Positions 9,000-17,450 of a DNA stretch of 64,000 nucleotides are shown one piece after another. The DNA lies in contig NZ_QPMK01000018.1 in the NCBI RefSeq assembly GCF_003344785.1, positions 9,630 through 73,629 of the forward strand, in the 5' to 3' direction. The notes beneath the pieces were generated by a model. The model was not told the origin of the DNA. It did not search any database and worked only from the letters and a program-made list of their open reading frames with translations. This stretch comes from Thalassococcus profundi. GTDB taxonomy: Bacteria; Pseudomonadota; Alphaproteobacteria; Rhodobacterales; Rhodobacteraceae. The translations under genes and the position numbers were made by a program. How positions within the stretch are numbered: the first letter of the stretch is position 1; the number at the start of each line of letters is the position of its first letter.

Positions 9000-9689
9000 A
9001 TGACCGACAGCGCCGCCCGCATCCTGATCGTCGACGACGACCCCGAGATCACCTCGGCCCTTGCGCGCGGATTGCGGCTGCACGGCTACGATCCGGTGAC
9101 CGTGAACCGCGTCGACGCCGCCCTGGCGCGCATATCGGAAGAGACGCTGACCGCCGCCATCGTCGACGTCATGATCGGCAACGACAGCGGCATCGACCTG
9201 GTTCGCGCGTTGCGGGCGGCGGGTCAGACGCTTCCGGTGGTGATGCTGTCGGCGCTCTCCGAAGTCGATGACCGGGCTCGCGGGCTCGAGGCGGGCGCGG
9301 ATGACTACATCGTCAAACCCTTCTCCTTCGACGAGCTTGTGGCGCGTCTCAAGGTGCAAGAGCGCCGCGCCGACTCCGCGCGCCCCCGGCCCGCTCAGCT
9401 CGATGCCGAGGCACGGCGGCTGACGCTGGGGCCGCACGAGGCGCAGCTCACGGAGCGCGAATGCGCACTGCTGCGGCTGCTGATCGATCACGCCAACGAG
9501 ACCCTGTCACGCGGCGCCATCTTCGATGCGCTCTGGGCCGGCGACGGGTCGAGTTCCGAGAACGTGGTCGACGTCTACCTGGGCTACCTGCGCAAGAAAA
9601 TCGGCGCGGAGCAGGAATTCGGCTTCGAGATCAAGACGATACGTAACAAGGGCTTTGTCATAGACGGGCTGGTCCCGACGCTCGTCTAG
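9000..9689 (+). CDS. OmpR/PhoB-type response regulator
   Basis: A 229-residue regulator. The receiver domain has the acidic pair in VDDDPE (11-14), phosphoacceptor Asp56 (IVDVM), Ser84 and Lys106 (IVKPF). The C-terminal winged helix (about 135-225) has LTERECALLRLL and VVDVYLGYLRKKI, typical of the OmpR/PhoB class. It is the cognate partner of the kinase immediately upstream. A 113-base gap follows before pqqA, enough to hold a promoter with operator sites. Confidence 0.94.
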   Translation: MTDSAARILIVDDDPEITSALARGLRLHGYDPVTVNRVDAALARISEETLTAAIVDVMIGNDSGIDLVRALRAAGQTLPVVMLSALSEVDDRARGLEAGADDYIVKPFSFDELVARLKVQERRADSARPRPAQLDAEARRLTLGPHEAQLTERECALLRLLIDHANETLSRGAIFDALWAGDGSSSENVVDVYLGYLRKKIGAEQEFGFEIKTIRNKGFVIDGLVPTLV

Positions 9690-9802
9690 GCCGGATTGCG
9701 ACCAATGTATGTGCCACTCTTAAAATATAAGACTCGGTTTTCCGCGGTATCGTTGCCATGTTTGTCAGGTCAAACGACACCCTTATGAGGAGGAACTACA
9801 TC

Positions 9803-9892
9803 ATGGCATGGACCAAGCCCATCATCCGCGAAATCGAATGCGGCATGGAAATCAACATGTACGGCCCCGAAGACGACGGCGTGCTGTTCTAA
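9803..9892 (+). CDS. pqqA: PqqA, precursor peptide of pyrroloquinoline quinone
   Basis: A 29-residue peptide beginning MAWTKPIIREIECGME and containing EINMY. Glu16 and Tyr20 are the two residues that PqqE cross-links and from which PQQ is built; both have the required E-x-x-x-Y spacing. A very strong ribosome site (GAGGAGGAA, 9787-9795) precedes the ATG, as expected for a peptide substrate needed in excess. It is first in pqqABCDE, 22 bases before pqqB. The AT-rich stretch at 9718-9740 is a likely promoter region, not resolvable to exact boxes. Confidence 0.97.
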   Translation: MAWTKPIIREIECGMEINMYGPEDDGVLF

Positions 9893-9914
9893 AAAGCTGC
9901 GCGCGGAGGGTTGA

Positions 9915-10811
9915 ATGACATTCCGCGCGCGCATCCTTGGGGCAGCCGCTGGTGGCGGCTTGCCCCAATGGAACTGCGGTTGTGACAACTGCAACCTGGC
10001 CCGGACGGGCGCAATCCCCTCACAGACGCAATCTTCGCTCGCCGTGTCTGCCAATGGCACCGACTGGGCGATCCTGAATGCGTCACCGGACATCCGCCAA
10101 CAGCTCGCCGATGCCGAGGTACTCCACCCCACCGGGCTGCGCGAGATGCCTCTGCGGTCGGTATTGGTGACGAATGGTGACATCGATCACGTCGCGGGTC
10201 TGCTGACGCTGCGGGAAATGCAGCCTTTCACCGTTTTTGCCACGCCCGGAATACACGAGGTGCTCGACGCCAATCCGATCTTCGCCGCGCTCAACGCCTC
10301 GGTGGTGCCGCGCCAGACCGTGGCCCTCGACCAGCCGGTCGAGATTGCGCCGGGGCTGACCGCGACGCTCTTTGCCGTGCCGGGCAAGGTGCCGCTCTAC
10401 CTCGAGGGCGAAGAGGTGCAGACCGACCTGATCGGCGACCAGACCGTGGGCGTACATCTGCAGGCGGGCGGCAAGGATGCCTACTACATCCCCGGCTGCG
10501 CGATGCTGAACGACGATCTGCGCGCCCGTCTGAACGGCGCCTCGACCGTATTCTTCGACGGCACGCTATGGCAGGATGACGAAATGGTCCGCGCCGGCCT
10601 GGGCCAGAAGACCGGCAAGCGCATGGGCCACATGTCGATGTCGGGCGAAGACGGCTCCATCGCCGCCTTTGCGGATCTGGACGTAGCGCGACGTGTCTAT
10701 GTGCACATGAACAACACCAATCCGGTGCTGTGCCCGGATTCGGCCGAACGGGCCGAAGCCGAAGCCGCCGGGTGGATCATCGGACAGGATGGAATGGAGA
10801 TCACCCTATGA
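9915..10811 (+). CDS. pqqB: PqqB, PQQ biosynthesis metallo-hydrolase-fold protein
   Basis: A 298-residue protein of the usual PqqB length. It has the N-terminal RILGAAAGGGLPQWNC motif with a CGCDNC cluster (21-26), and the TNGDIDHVAGLL segment that replaces the HxHxDH metal motif of related beta-lactamase-fold proteins. PqqB is an iron-dependent hydroxylase-like enzyme acting on the tyrosine-derived part of the precursor. Its stop overlaps the pqqC start (ATGA). Confidence 0.97.
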   Translation: MTFRARILGAAAGGGLPQWNCGCDNCNLARTGAIPSQTQSSLAVSANGTDWAILNASPDIRQQLADAEVLHPTGLREMPLRSVLVTNGDIDHVAGLLTLREMQPFTVFATPGIHEVLDANPIFAALNASVVPRQTVALDQPVEIAPGLTATLFAVPGKVPLYLEGEEVQTDLIGDQTVGVHLQAGGKDAYYIPGCAMLNDDLRARLNGASTVFFDGTLWQDDEMVRAGLGQKTGKRMGHMSMSGEDGSIAAFADLDVARRVYVHMNNTNPVLCPDSAERAEAEAAGWIIGQDGMEITL

Positions 10812-11557
10812 CCCAGTCCCGCGAGGATTTCGAAGCCCGCCTGCGCCAGATCGGCGCCGAGCGCTACCACGACAAGCATCCGTTCCACGACATGCTGCAC
10901 GGTGGCGACTGCACGCCGGACCAGGTGCGCGCCTGGGTCATCAACCGCTATTACTACCAGCACTCGATCCCGATGAAGGACGCGGCCTTCATGTCGCGTC
11001 TCGAGGATCCCGCGATGCGCAAGATATGGCGCAGCCGGATCGAGGATCACGACGGCACCGACACGAACGAGGGCGGCATCAAGCGCTGGCTGCGGCTGGC
11101 CGAGGCAGTGGGGCTGGACCGCGACTATGTCGCCTCGACCGATGGCGTGCTGCCGGCGACGAAATTCGCCGTGGATGCCTACGTGCGGTTCGTCCGGGAA
11201 AAGTCCCTGCTCGAAGCGGTCGCCGCGTCGCTGACCGAGCTATTCGCGCCGAAGATCCACAAGGACCGTATCGCTGGACTGCTGAAGAATTACGATTTTG
11301 CCGACGACTCGTCGCTGTCGTACTTCCAGAACCGCCTGAAAGAGGCCCCCAAGGACGTGGCCTTTGGCCTCGCCTGGGTGCTCGACCATGCCGACACGCA
11401 GGAAAAGCAGGACGCTGCCGCCAAGGCGCTGGAGTTCAAGACCGACGTGCTCTGGTCGCAGCTCGACGCGCTTTACTCCGCCTATGTGACGCCCGCGCGG
11501 ATACCGCCGGGCGCCTGGCAGCCGGGCGAGGGTCTGGCCGGCGCAAAGGCCGCATGA
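10808..11557 (+). CDS. pqqC: PqqC, pyrroloquinoline-quinone synthase
   Basis: A 249-residue cofactorless oxidase that performs the final ring closure and eight-electron oxidation to PQQ. The family N-terminus FHDMLHGGDC and the VINRYYYQHSIPMKDAAF region are present. The C-terminal VLDHADTQEKQD helix is also typical. The ATG at 10808 overlaps the pqqB stop; an earlier in-frame start lies inside pqqB and is not needed. Confidence 0.97.
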   Translation: MTQSREDFEARLRQIGAERYHDKHPFHDMLHGGDCTPDQVRAWVINRYYYQHSIPMKDAAFMSRLEDPAMRKIWRSRIEDHDGTDTNEGGIKRWLRLAEAVGLDRDYVASTDGVLPATKFAVDAYVRFVREKSLLEAVAASLTELFAPKIHKDRIAGLLKNYDFADDSSLSYFQNRLKEAPKDVAFGLAWVLDHADTQEKQDAAAKALEFKTDVLWSQLDALYSAYVTPARIPPGAWQPGEGLAGAKAA

Positions 11558-11829
11558 TGCAACCCGAGGACGTCCCCTACCTGCCGCGCGGCGTGCGGGT
11601 CCACCGCGACCGCGTGCGCGATGCCTGGGTCCTTCTGGCGCCCGAACGGGCGATCACGCTGGACGCCATCGGCCACGCAATCCTGACCGAACTGGACGGC
11701 GAGCGCAGCTTCGGCGCGATCACCGAAGCGCTTGCCGCGAAATACAACGCGTCACCTGACGAGATCGCCCAGGACAGCGCTGGCTTCCTGCGCGCGCTCA
11801 AGGACAGACGCTTTCTGGAGGTACGCTGA
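11557..11829 (+). CDS. pqqD: PqqD, PqqA peptide chaperone
   Basis: A 90-residue protein starting MQPEDVPYLPRGVRVHRDRV, a PqqD signature with the winged-helix RRE fold. It binds PqqA and presents it to PqqE. Two adjacent ATG codons (11554 and 11557) are possible; the second has better spacing from AAGG. The gene overlaps pqqC at its start and shares one base with pqqE at its end. Confidence 0.95.
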   Translation: MQPEDVPYLPRGVRVHRDRVRDAWVLLAPERAITLDAIGHAILTELDGERSFGAITEALAAKYNASPDEIAQDSAGFLRALKDRRFLEVR

Positions 11830-12953
11830 TGACCGCCGAAACACCTGCCATCCGCCCGCCCATCGCGATGCTGGCGGAGCTGACGCACCGGTGCCCCCTC
11901 TCCTGCCCCTACTGCTCGAACCCGATCGAGCTGGCGTTGCAGGAGCGCGAGATCGACACCGAGACGTGGAAATCCGTGTTCCGGCAGGCCGCCGATCTGG
12001 GTGTGCTGCAACTGCACCTCTCGGGCGGCGAACCCGCGTCGCGCCGCGACCTCGAAGAGCTGGTGGGCGCCGCGCGGGATGCCGGGCTTTACACCAACCT
12101 CATCACCTCGGGCATCGGCCTCAGCGAACGGCGTCTCAAGGCGCTGGACGAGGCTGGGCTCGATCACGTGCAACTGTCGCTGCAGGGCACCGATGCCGCC
12201 ATGGCGGACGAAATCGGCGGCTATCGCGGCGGGTTCGACCGCAAGATGAAGGTCGCGGGCTGGATCGCCGACATCGGCTTTCCCCTGACGCTGAACGCCG
12301 TGCTGCACCGGCGTAACCTGCACCAGCTGCCCCGCGCCATCGAGATGGCGGTCGAGATGGGTGCCCGCCGGATCGAGGTGGCGACGGTGCAGTTCCACGG
12401 CTGGGCGCTCAAGAACCGCGACACGCTGATGCCCACCCGCGAACAGGCGCGAGAGGCCGACCGGATCGTGACCGAGGCGCGGGCGCGGCTCAAGGGCACG
12501 CTGGTGATCGACTACGTGCCCGCCGATTACCATTCCGACTATCCCAAACGCTGCATGGGCGGCTGGGGCACCACCGGCCTCAACGTCGCGCCCGATGGCA
12601 AGGTCCTGCCCTGCCACGCGGCGGAGTCGATCCCGCACCTGACCTTCGACAACGTGCGCGATACCCCGCTGCGCGATATCTGGTACGAGGGGTCGGCGTT
12701 CCAGGCCTATCGCGGCACCGAATGGATGTCGGAGCCCTGCAAATCCTGCGAGCGCAAGACCGTCGATTTCGGCGGCTGCCGGTGCCAGGCCATGGCCATC
12801 GTGGGCGATGCCTCGGCAACCGACCCGGTATGCATCAAGTCGCCGCATCATGGCGCGCTGGTCGCGCAGGCCGATGCCCATGCCGCATCGGTGGAGGCGC
12901 GGCTGGTCTACCGCTCGGCGCCCGGAAAGCCGGTCGTCGAACCGGTGGATTGA
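11829..12953 (+). CDS. pqqE: PqqE, radical SAM enzyme cross-linking PqqA
   Basis: A 374-residue radical SAM/SPASM protein. The [4Fe-4S] SAM motif is Cys22-x3-Cys26-x2-Cys29 (CPLSCPYC). The GGEPASRRD motif follows. The C-terminal SPASM region has [19 protein letters not shown] and EPCKSCERK with further cysteines for auxiliary clusters. It forms the carbon-carbon bond between Glu16 and Tyr20 of PqqA. The length is normal, so the gene is intact even though a truncated foreign gene begins only 13 bases later. No pqqF/pqqG peptidase gene follows. Confidence 0.97.
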   Translation: MTAETPAIRPPIAMLAELTHRCPLSCPYCSNPIELALQEREIDTETWKSVFRQAADLGVLQLHLSGGEPASRRDLEELVGAARDAGLYTNLITSGIGLSERRLKALDEAGLDHVQLSLQGTDAAMADEIGGYRGGFDRKMKVAGWIADIGFPLTLNAVLHRRNLHQLPRAIEMAVEMGARRIEVATVQFHGWALKNRDTLMPTREQAREADRIVTEARARLKGTLVIDYVPADYHSDYPKRCMGGWGTTGLNVAPDGKVLPCHAAESIPHLTFDNVRDTPLRDIWYEGSAFQAYRGTEWMSEPCKSCERKTVDFGGCRCQAMAIVGDASATDPVCIKSPHHGALVAQADAHAASVEARLVYRSAPGKPVVEPVD

Positions 12954-12966
12954 CGCGCACCATCGC

Positions 12967-13464
12967 GTGACCGACCTGTCCGACAGTCAGCCGACAAAGG
13001 GGAACATCCTCGGCGGGTTGACCACGATCGAGGAAAAGTCGCTCGGCAACCTCGAAAAGATCGGCAAGACCTCGAGCTATATCGATGCCATGGGACCTGC
13101 GGAAGCTCCGTCGAAGGGGCCGGGGCTCTACTTCATGGACAGCTCGTCGGCCGCGGCGGAATGCGACACGCTCATGGCTGCCGGTGGCTATGTCATCCAT
13201 TCCTTCCCTACGGGCCAGGGCAACGTGGTCGGCAACCCGATCGTTCCGGTGATCAAGATTTCGGGCAACCCGCGCACCCTGCGCACCATGTCCGAACATA
13301 TAGACGTGGACGTGACGGGCGTGCGGACCCGCGAGCAAACCATCGAAGAAGCGGGCGACGCGCTGATCAAGATGATCATCCGCACGGCCAACGGCCGGAA
13401 CACCGCGGCAGAGGCCCTGGGACACCATGAATTCTCGATGACGAAACTCTACCGTTCGGCCTGA
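12967..13464 (+). pseudogene. suyB: 5'-truncated SuyB-like/UxaA-family dehydratase large subunit
   Basis: Only the C-terminal 165 or so residues remain, readable from a GTG at 12967. The sequence carries [45 protein letters not shown] and SGNPRT, the C-terminal signature of the altronate/galactarate dehydratase family that includes (2R)-sulfolactate sulfo-lyase SuyB. Whole proteins are about 390 residues, so over half is missing, and the truncation point abuts pqqE. The SuyB choice over UxaA rests on the neighbours: slcC- and comC-like genes and a TctC-type gene follow, as in sulfolactate gene clusters. suyA is absent. Confidence 0.8.
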
Positions 13465-13466
13465 TC

Positions 13467-14389
13467 ATGAAGATCGTTGTGTCGGAATTCATGGACGAAA
13501 CCGCGCTTCAGGGCGTCGGGCCGGACGTGGAGATGCTGTACGATCCGACGCTGGTCGACAACCGCGACGCGCTTTTCAGCGCGCTCGCGGGGGCCTGCGG
13601 ACTGATCGTCCGAAACCGGACACAGGTCGACAAGGCGCTGCTGATTGCAGCGCCTGACCTGCGTGTCGTGGGACGGCTCGGGGTCGGCCTCGATAACATC
13701 GACCTCGACGCCTGCAAGGACCGCAACGTGCGGGTCAAACCGGCGACCGGAGCAAACACGCTTTCGGTGGCGGAATACGTGATTTCCGCGACGCTTATGC
13801 TTGTGCGCGGAGCTTATACCTCGAACGCCGCGATGGTCGCGGGAGAATCGCCCCGCAACGCGCTGATGCCTCAGGCCGGACCATGGGGCTGGTCGGCTTT
13901 GGCGAGATCGCCCGCGCCGTGGCCGAACGGGCCCGCGCGCTTGGCATGTAGATTGCCGCCTACGATCCTTTTCTTGCCCGGGACAACCCCGATTGGCAGG
14001 GCGTCACGCGTTGCACGCTGCCGGACCTGCTGACGACTGCAGATGTCCTGTCGCTGCATGTACCCCTGACCGAAGGGACTCGCGGCCTGATCGACCGAGA
14101 GGCGATCGACCGCATGAAACCGAAGGCCATCCTGATCAATACCGCGCGCGGAGGGATCATCGACGAGAAGGCCCTGGCCGCCGCACTGCGCGACGGACGC
14201 CTGGGCGGCGCGGCACTGGATGTGTTCGAAGATGAACCGCTGCCCGCCGAAAGCGGGGCGATCTTCGACGGCGTGCCAAATCTCGTCCTGACCCCGCATA
14301 TCGCCGGCGTCACGCAAGAGGCCAATGTCCGGGTCAGCGCGGTGACGATCGAGAATGTCCGCCAGGAGCTTGCGCATGCCCGGACCTGA
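13467..14389 (+). pseudogene. slcC: (S)-sulfolactate dehydrogenase-like gene, frameshift plus TAG stop
   Basis: A D-isomer 2-hydroxyacid dehydrogenase starting MKIVVSEFMDETAL, as in SlcC. The first frame runs to about 13874. There, a small deletion moves the reading to the next frame, where GRTMGLVGFGEIARAV (NAD-binding start) continues. In that second frame a TAG at 13949-13951 replaces the codon between GM and IAAYDPF, where Gln is expected. The rest then reads cleanly with INTARGG and the HIAGVT catalytic histidine to 14389. Two independent lesions make a sequencing error an unlikely full explanation. Intact, it would oxidise (S)-sulfolactate to sulfopyruvate. Confidence 0.85.
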
Positions 14390-15382
14390 CAAGACCCTGC
14401 CACGAGACGAGGCAGAGGCCATCGTCGCCCGCGTCTTTGAAACGGCAGGGGCATCGGAACAGAGCGCCGCGAGCACGGCGCGCGCCCTGGTCGCGGCCGA
14501 GATCGACGGACAGAAGGGGCACGGGTTCTCCCGCGTGGCGTCCTACGCGGCACAGCTGCGCAGCGGCAAGATCGCCGGCACCCATGTGCCGACAACCGAA
14601 ATCAGAGGCGCGCGAATCGACATCGACGCAGGCTGCGGCCTGGCCTTTCCCGCCATCGACCTGGCGCTCGATGCGCTTCCCGCGCTCGCACGCGGCAACG
14701 GCGTGGCCATGGCAGCGATCCGGCGTTCGCATCATTGCGGGCAGCTTGGCGCACATGTCGAAAAGCTCGCCGAAGCCGGATGCATCGCGCTCATGGTCGC
14801 CAACACGCCCAAGGCGATGGCCCCCTGGGGCGGGAACGCGGCCCTGTTCGGCACGAACCCGATCGCCTTCGCCGCGCCGCGCGACGGGCATCCGCCACTG
14901 GTCATCGACCTGTCGCTGTCCAAGGTCGCCCGTGGCAAGATCATGGCCGCCGCCAAGGCCGGCGAAGCGATCCCCGCAGGCTGGGCACTGGACGCGGACG
15001 GCAACCCGACGACCGACCCTGCCGCCGCGTTGAACGGCACGATGGTCCCCGCGGGCGACGCGAAAGGCGCCGTCCTGGCGCTGGTCGTCGAAATCCTTGC
15101 AGCGACGTTGACCGGGGCCAACCGATCCGACGAAGCCACATCCTTTTCGATGCCGAGGGTGCCCCCCCCGGTGTCGGCCAGATGATCCTCGCCTTCGATA
15201 CCGGCCGCGCGCCGGACTTCGCGGCGCGCCTAGAAGGACTCATCGCCGCCATCTCGTCACAAAAGGGCACCCGGTTGCCTGGCCAGAGGCGTCTGGAGGG
15301 ACGCCGTGCATCGCGTGGAGGAGACTGCGTGACCGTCCCAGGGCACCTGATGGAGGAGATAGAGGCCATGGCAGGCGCCTGA
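14376..15382 (+). pseudogene. comC: (R)-sulfolactate dehydrogenase ComC-like gene with C-terminal frameshift
   Basis: A malate/L-lactate dehydrogenase family (LDH2/MDH2) protein with KGHGFSR, RRSHHCGQLG, FGTNPIAFA and SKVARGKIMAA motifs. It reads from ATG 14376, overlapping the slcC-like gene, to about 15145. There a T appears missing in the CCTTTTCG run: the expected SFFDAEGAPPGVGQMI continues only in the next frame, to a natural stop at 15382. The ORF as it stands ends at 15185, losing the last ~65 residues. ComC and SlcC together interconvert sulfolactate enantiomers through sulfopyruvate. A single indel could be a sequencing error, but its neighbours are also broken. Confidence 0.82.
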
Positions 15383-15419
15383 GCCTGCCGGACACACCCA
15401 ATTGACAGGGAGGAAACCA

Positions 15420-15944
15420 ATGAGAAAAACGACACTTTTGGCCGCAATGATCGGCATGACGGCCGGGCTCCTGCAGGCCCCCGCGGTCGAGGCGCAGGAC
15501 TTTCCGCCGGGCAAGGTGGATTACATCATATCCTTCGGACCGGGCGGCGAATCCGACATCACGGCGCGCTTCCAGCAGCCATTCTTCGAAAAGCTCTACG
15601 GCGAGCAACTCGTGGTATCCTACAAGCCGGGTGGCGGTGGTGCCGTCGGCTGGTCGCAACTCAATTCCATGGCCGCCGACGGATCGGTATCATGGGTGTG
15701 AACCTGCCCCACACCATCGTGAAGCCCAAGCAGGGAAATGTCGGCTTTGAAACCGAAGACATCACCAACTTCTACATGTTCCACTACACGCCCGACGCAA
15801 TTGTCGTTAAAGCGGACAGCCCCTTTCAGACGCTCGACGACCTGATCGCCGCCGCCAAGGCATAACCGCGCAGGGTGACGTTCTCGGGCTCGGGCAAGGG
15901 CACCGCCAACCATCTCGTCTCCGTCAGGTTCGATGAGCTGGCCG
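15420..15944 (+). pseudogene. slcH: TctC-type solute-binding protein gene, broken (SlcH-like)
   Basis: A tripartite tricarboxylate transporter binding protein (Bug family) with a good GGGAGG ribosome site and a signal peptide (MRKTTLLAAMIGMTAG). The start frame ends at TGA near 15699. The homologous sequence continues from about 15689 in another frame (IMGVNLPHTIVKPKQG, DDLIAAAKA). It then meets an in-frame TAA at 15863-15865 and reads on as VTFSGSGKGTANHLVS until homology stops near 15944, where a possible IS end begins. About half of a normal ~320-residue protein is left. Its position after comC fits SlcH of sulfolactate transporters SlcHFG; SlcF and SlcG are missing. Confidence 0.8.
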
Positions 15945-16041
15945 TGGTCTGCCCCCATCGGGTGGTCCGGTTTGATTGTTAGTGCATCGTTGGCCGCTGG
16001 TCCAATGGAACGAAGCTTTCTGGCGCGGGTGGGCGATAGCC
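15945..16041. mobile_element. possible insertion-sequence end (remnant)
   Basis: Homology to TctC stops abruptly at about 15944, and the following TGGTCTGCCCCC resembles terminal inverted repeats of IS3-type elements. No transposase can be read in the ~97 bases before cobS, and no matching second end was found, so this is at best a stump left by a deletion. Confidence 0.3.
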
Positions 16042-16785
16042 ATGGACCGCCTGCACCAGGTCCGTCTGGCCATGATGATGCTCACTCGGGTGCCGATGGG
16101 GCGGCTGCCGGACCCGGCTCCGACGCTTGCGGCGTCGGCCTGGGCGTTTCCCTTCGTCGGGATCGCGACCGGCGGCGTCGGCTGGGCCGCTCTGCAGGGC
16201 GGTCTTGCGCTTGGGCTCGCGCCCGCTCTTGCGGCCTTGCTGGCACTTGCGGCGGCGACCTGGGTCACGGGTGGCTTGCATGAAGACGGGTTTGCCGATT
16301 TCGCCGACGGGATCGGCGGCGGGCGCGACCGGGACCATTGCCTTGAGATCATGCGCGACAGCCGTATCGGCAGCTACGGTGTGGTTGCGCTGGTCCTGAT
16401 GATCGCGATGAAGGCCGCCGCTCTGGCCCAGCTCGGCCCGCAAGCGTCGCTGGCGGCCTTTGTCCTTTTGGGGCTGGCCAGTCGGCTGCTGATGCTGGCG
16501 ACGCTGATCTGGGTGCCCCCGGCGCGCACTGACGGGCTTGGACGGACGGCATCCGGTGTTTCCGCGAAGGCCTTTGTTTTCGGCGCGCTGGCAACGGCGC
16601 TTTGTGCGCTGATGCTGGGCCCATCCATCCTGCCCGGTCTCCTGGTCATGGCCCTTTCCGCGGCTCTGCTGGCATCGCTGGCCTATAAACGCATCCAGGG
16701 TCAGACCGGAGATGTCCTGGGCGCCGTGCAGAGCGTGTCCGAGACTGTCGGATGGGTTGCAGTGTCGGCGCTGCTTGTCGGTTGA
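16042..16785 (+). CDS. cobS: adenosylcobinamide-GDP ribazoletransferase (cobalamin synthase)
   Basis: A 247-residue polytopic membrane protein. The conserved acidic motif GGLHEDGFADFADGIGGG followed by RDSRIGSYG identifies CobS, which joins AdoCbi-GDP and alpha-ribazole in the last steps of B12 assembly at the inner membrane. Hydrophobic segments fill the rest, as expected for six to seven helices. The C-terminus GQTGDVLGA is also diagnostic. The gene appears intact, but it stands alone: no cobU, cobT or cobC is near it, and it lies between mobile-element debris. The start ATG at 16042 gives the usual N-terminus; an open extension upstream has no family support. Confidence 0.93.
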   Translation: MDRLHQVRLAMMMLTRVPMGRLPDPAPTLAASAWAFPFVGIATGGVGWAALQGGLALGLAPALAALLALAAATWVTGGLHEDGFADFADGIGGGRDRDHCLEIMRDSRIGSYGVVALVLMIAMKAAALAQLGPQASLAAFVLLGLASRLLMLATLIWVPPARTDGLGRTASGVSAKAFVFGALATALCALMLGPSILPGLLVMALSAALLASLAYKRIQGQTGDVLGAVQSVSETVGWVAVSALLVG

Positions 16786-16974
16786 AGCTTGCCCCAGAGC
16801 GTCGCACAACAGATTACCGAGCCGAACAGGCCGCCTGCCGACCCTGGAGCCCGCTTCGCAACCTTGACCGTCGCATATCGCAGGCGCCCGGGACGACCGG
16901 CGACACTCGCGCTCCGGGTCCAAAGCCTGCAACCCGGACACGAGACGTCGAAGGGGCTTTGATGATGTGACAGC

Positions 16975-17117
16975 CCCCCGACGGCATCGATGTGCCAAGG
17001 TGGGACTGCAACGATCCACATAGGAGGACGGCCATGTCGGAGATTATCACGATCGGGCCCGATCTGGCGAAGAATGTGTTTCAGGTGCATGGGGCCGATG
17101 GCGCCGGTCGTGCGGTC
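16975..17117 (+). mobile_element. 5' remnant of an IS110-family element
   Basis: From an ATG at 17034 with an AGGAGG ribosome site, the frame reads MSEIITIGPDLAKNVFQVHG, the N-terminus of IS110/IS1111-type DEDD transposases (first catalytic Asp in the DLAKN motif). Homology stops after about 28 residues near 17117. The short segment before the ATG (from about 16975) is probably the element's left end. The rest of the transposase (about 310 residues) is gone, so the element is inactive. Confidence 0.72.
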
Positions 17118-17294
17118 CCGCAACAAGGCGTGGGGTACGTCCGCGCATCCTACCACAACATGCAGGTGGCTCAGCGCCGCGCCCGACAAAAACGCAACAT
17201 CTTCAAGGGTTTCAGCACGCGCGGAGGTGACCCAGGCAGGCATCCGGGATAACGTGCCGGGGTCGCTGATGTGATCCAGCTTTGCAAATGTCAT
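17115..17294 (-). pseudogene. 5' fragment of a DUF1403 family gene
   Basis: Reading leftward from an ATG at 17294, the protein has MPAWVTSARAETLEDVAFLS, GAALSHLHVVV and VPHALLRDR. I recognise this as the N-terminus of DUF1403 proteins, which occur on alphaproteobacterial plasmids. It keeps about 60 residues and is cut at about 17115 by the IS110 remnant, which meets it head to head. DUF1403 has no known function. Confidence 0.7.
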
Positions 17295-17371
17295 GCCCGA
17301 AGCCTACGCTTCAGCGGCGCTTTCTTTCAGAAAATAGCACAAAAACCGCCCCGCCTTGCGGGATCTATTTA

Positions 17372-17398
17372 TGTCCAATAACATTGCCTTATCGGACA
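17372..17398. repeat. 10-bp inverted repeat around a 7-bp spacer, upstream of the integrase gene
   Basis: TGTCCAATAA (17372-17381) and TTATCGGACA (17389-17398) are inverted repeats matching at 9 of 10 positions, around the spacer CATTGCC. Two ~10-bp arms with a 6-8-bp spacer is the geometry of a tyrosine-recombinase crossover site. It sits 52 bases before the recombinase gene, so it could be the recombination core or an autoregulatory operator. Confidence 0.55.
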
Positions 17399-17450
17399 CC
17401 AAAGGATATACTGCGGAACAGTTCAATTTCACCGCCGGAGTCACTGGAAA

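Noticed and set aside
15976-16041. N-terminal extension of CobS upstream of the ATG at 16042.
   Set aside because: CobS proteins begin at the chosen Met; the extension reads into a probable IS remnant.
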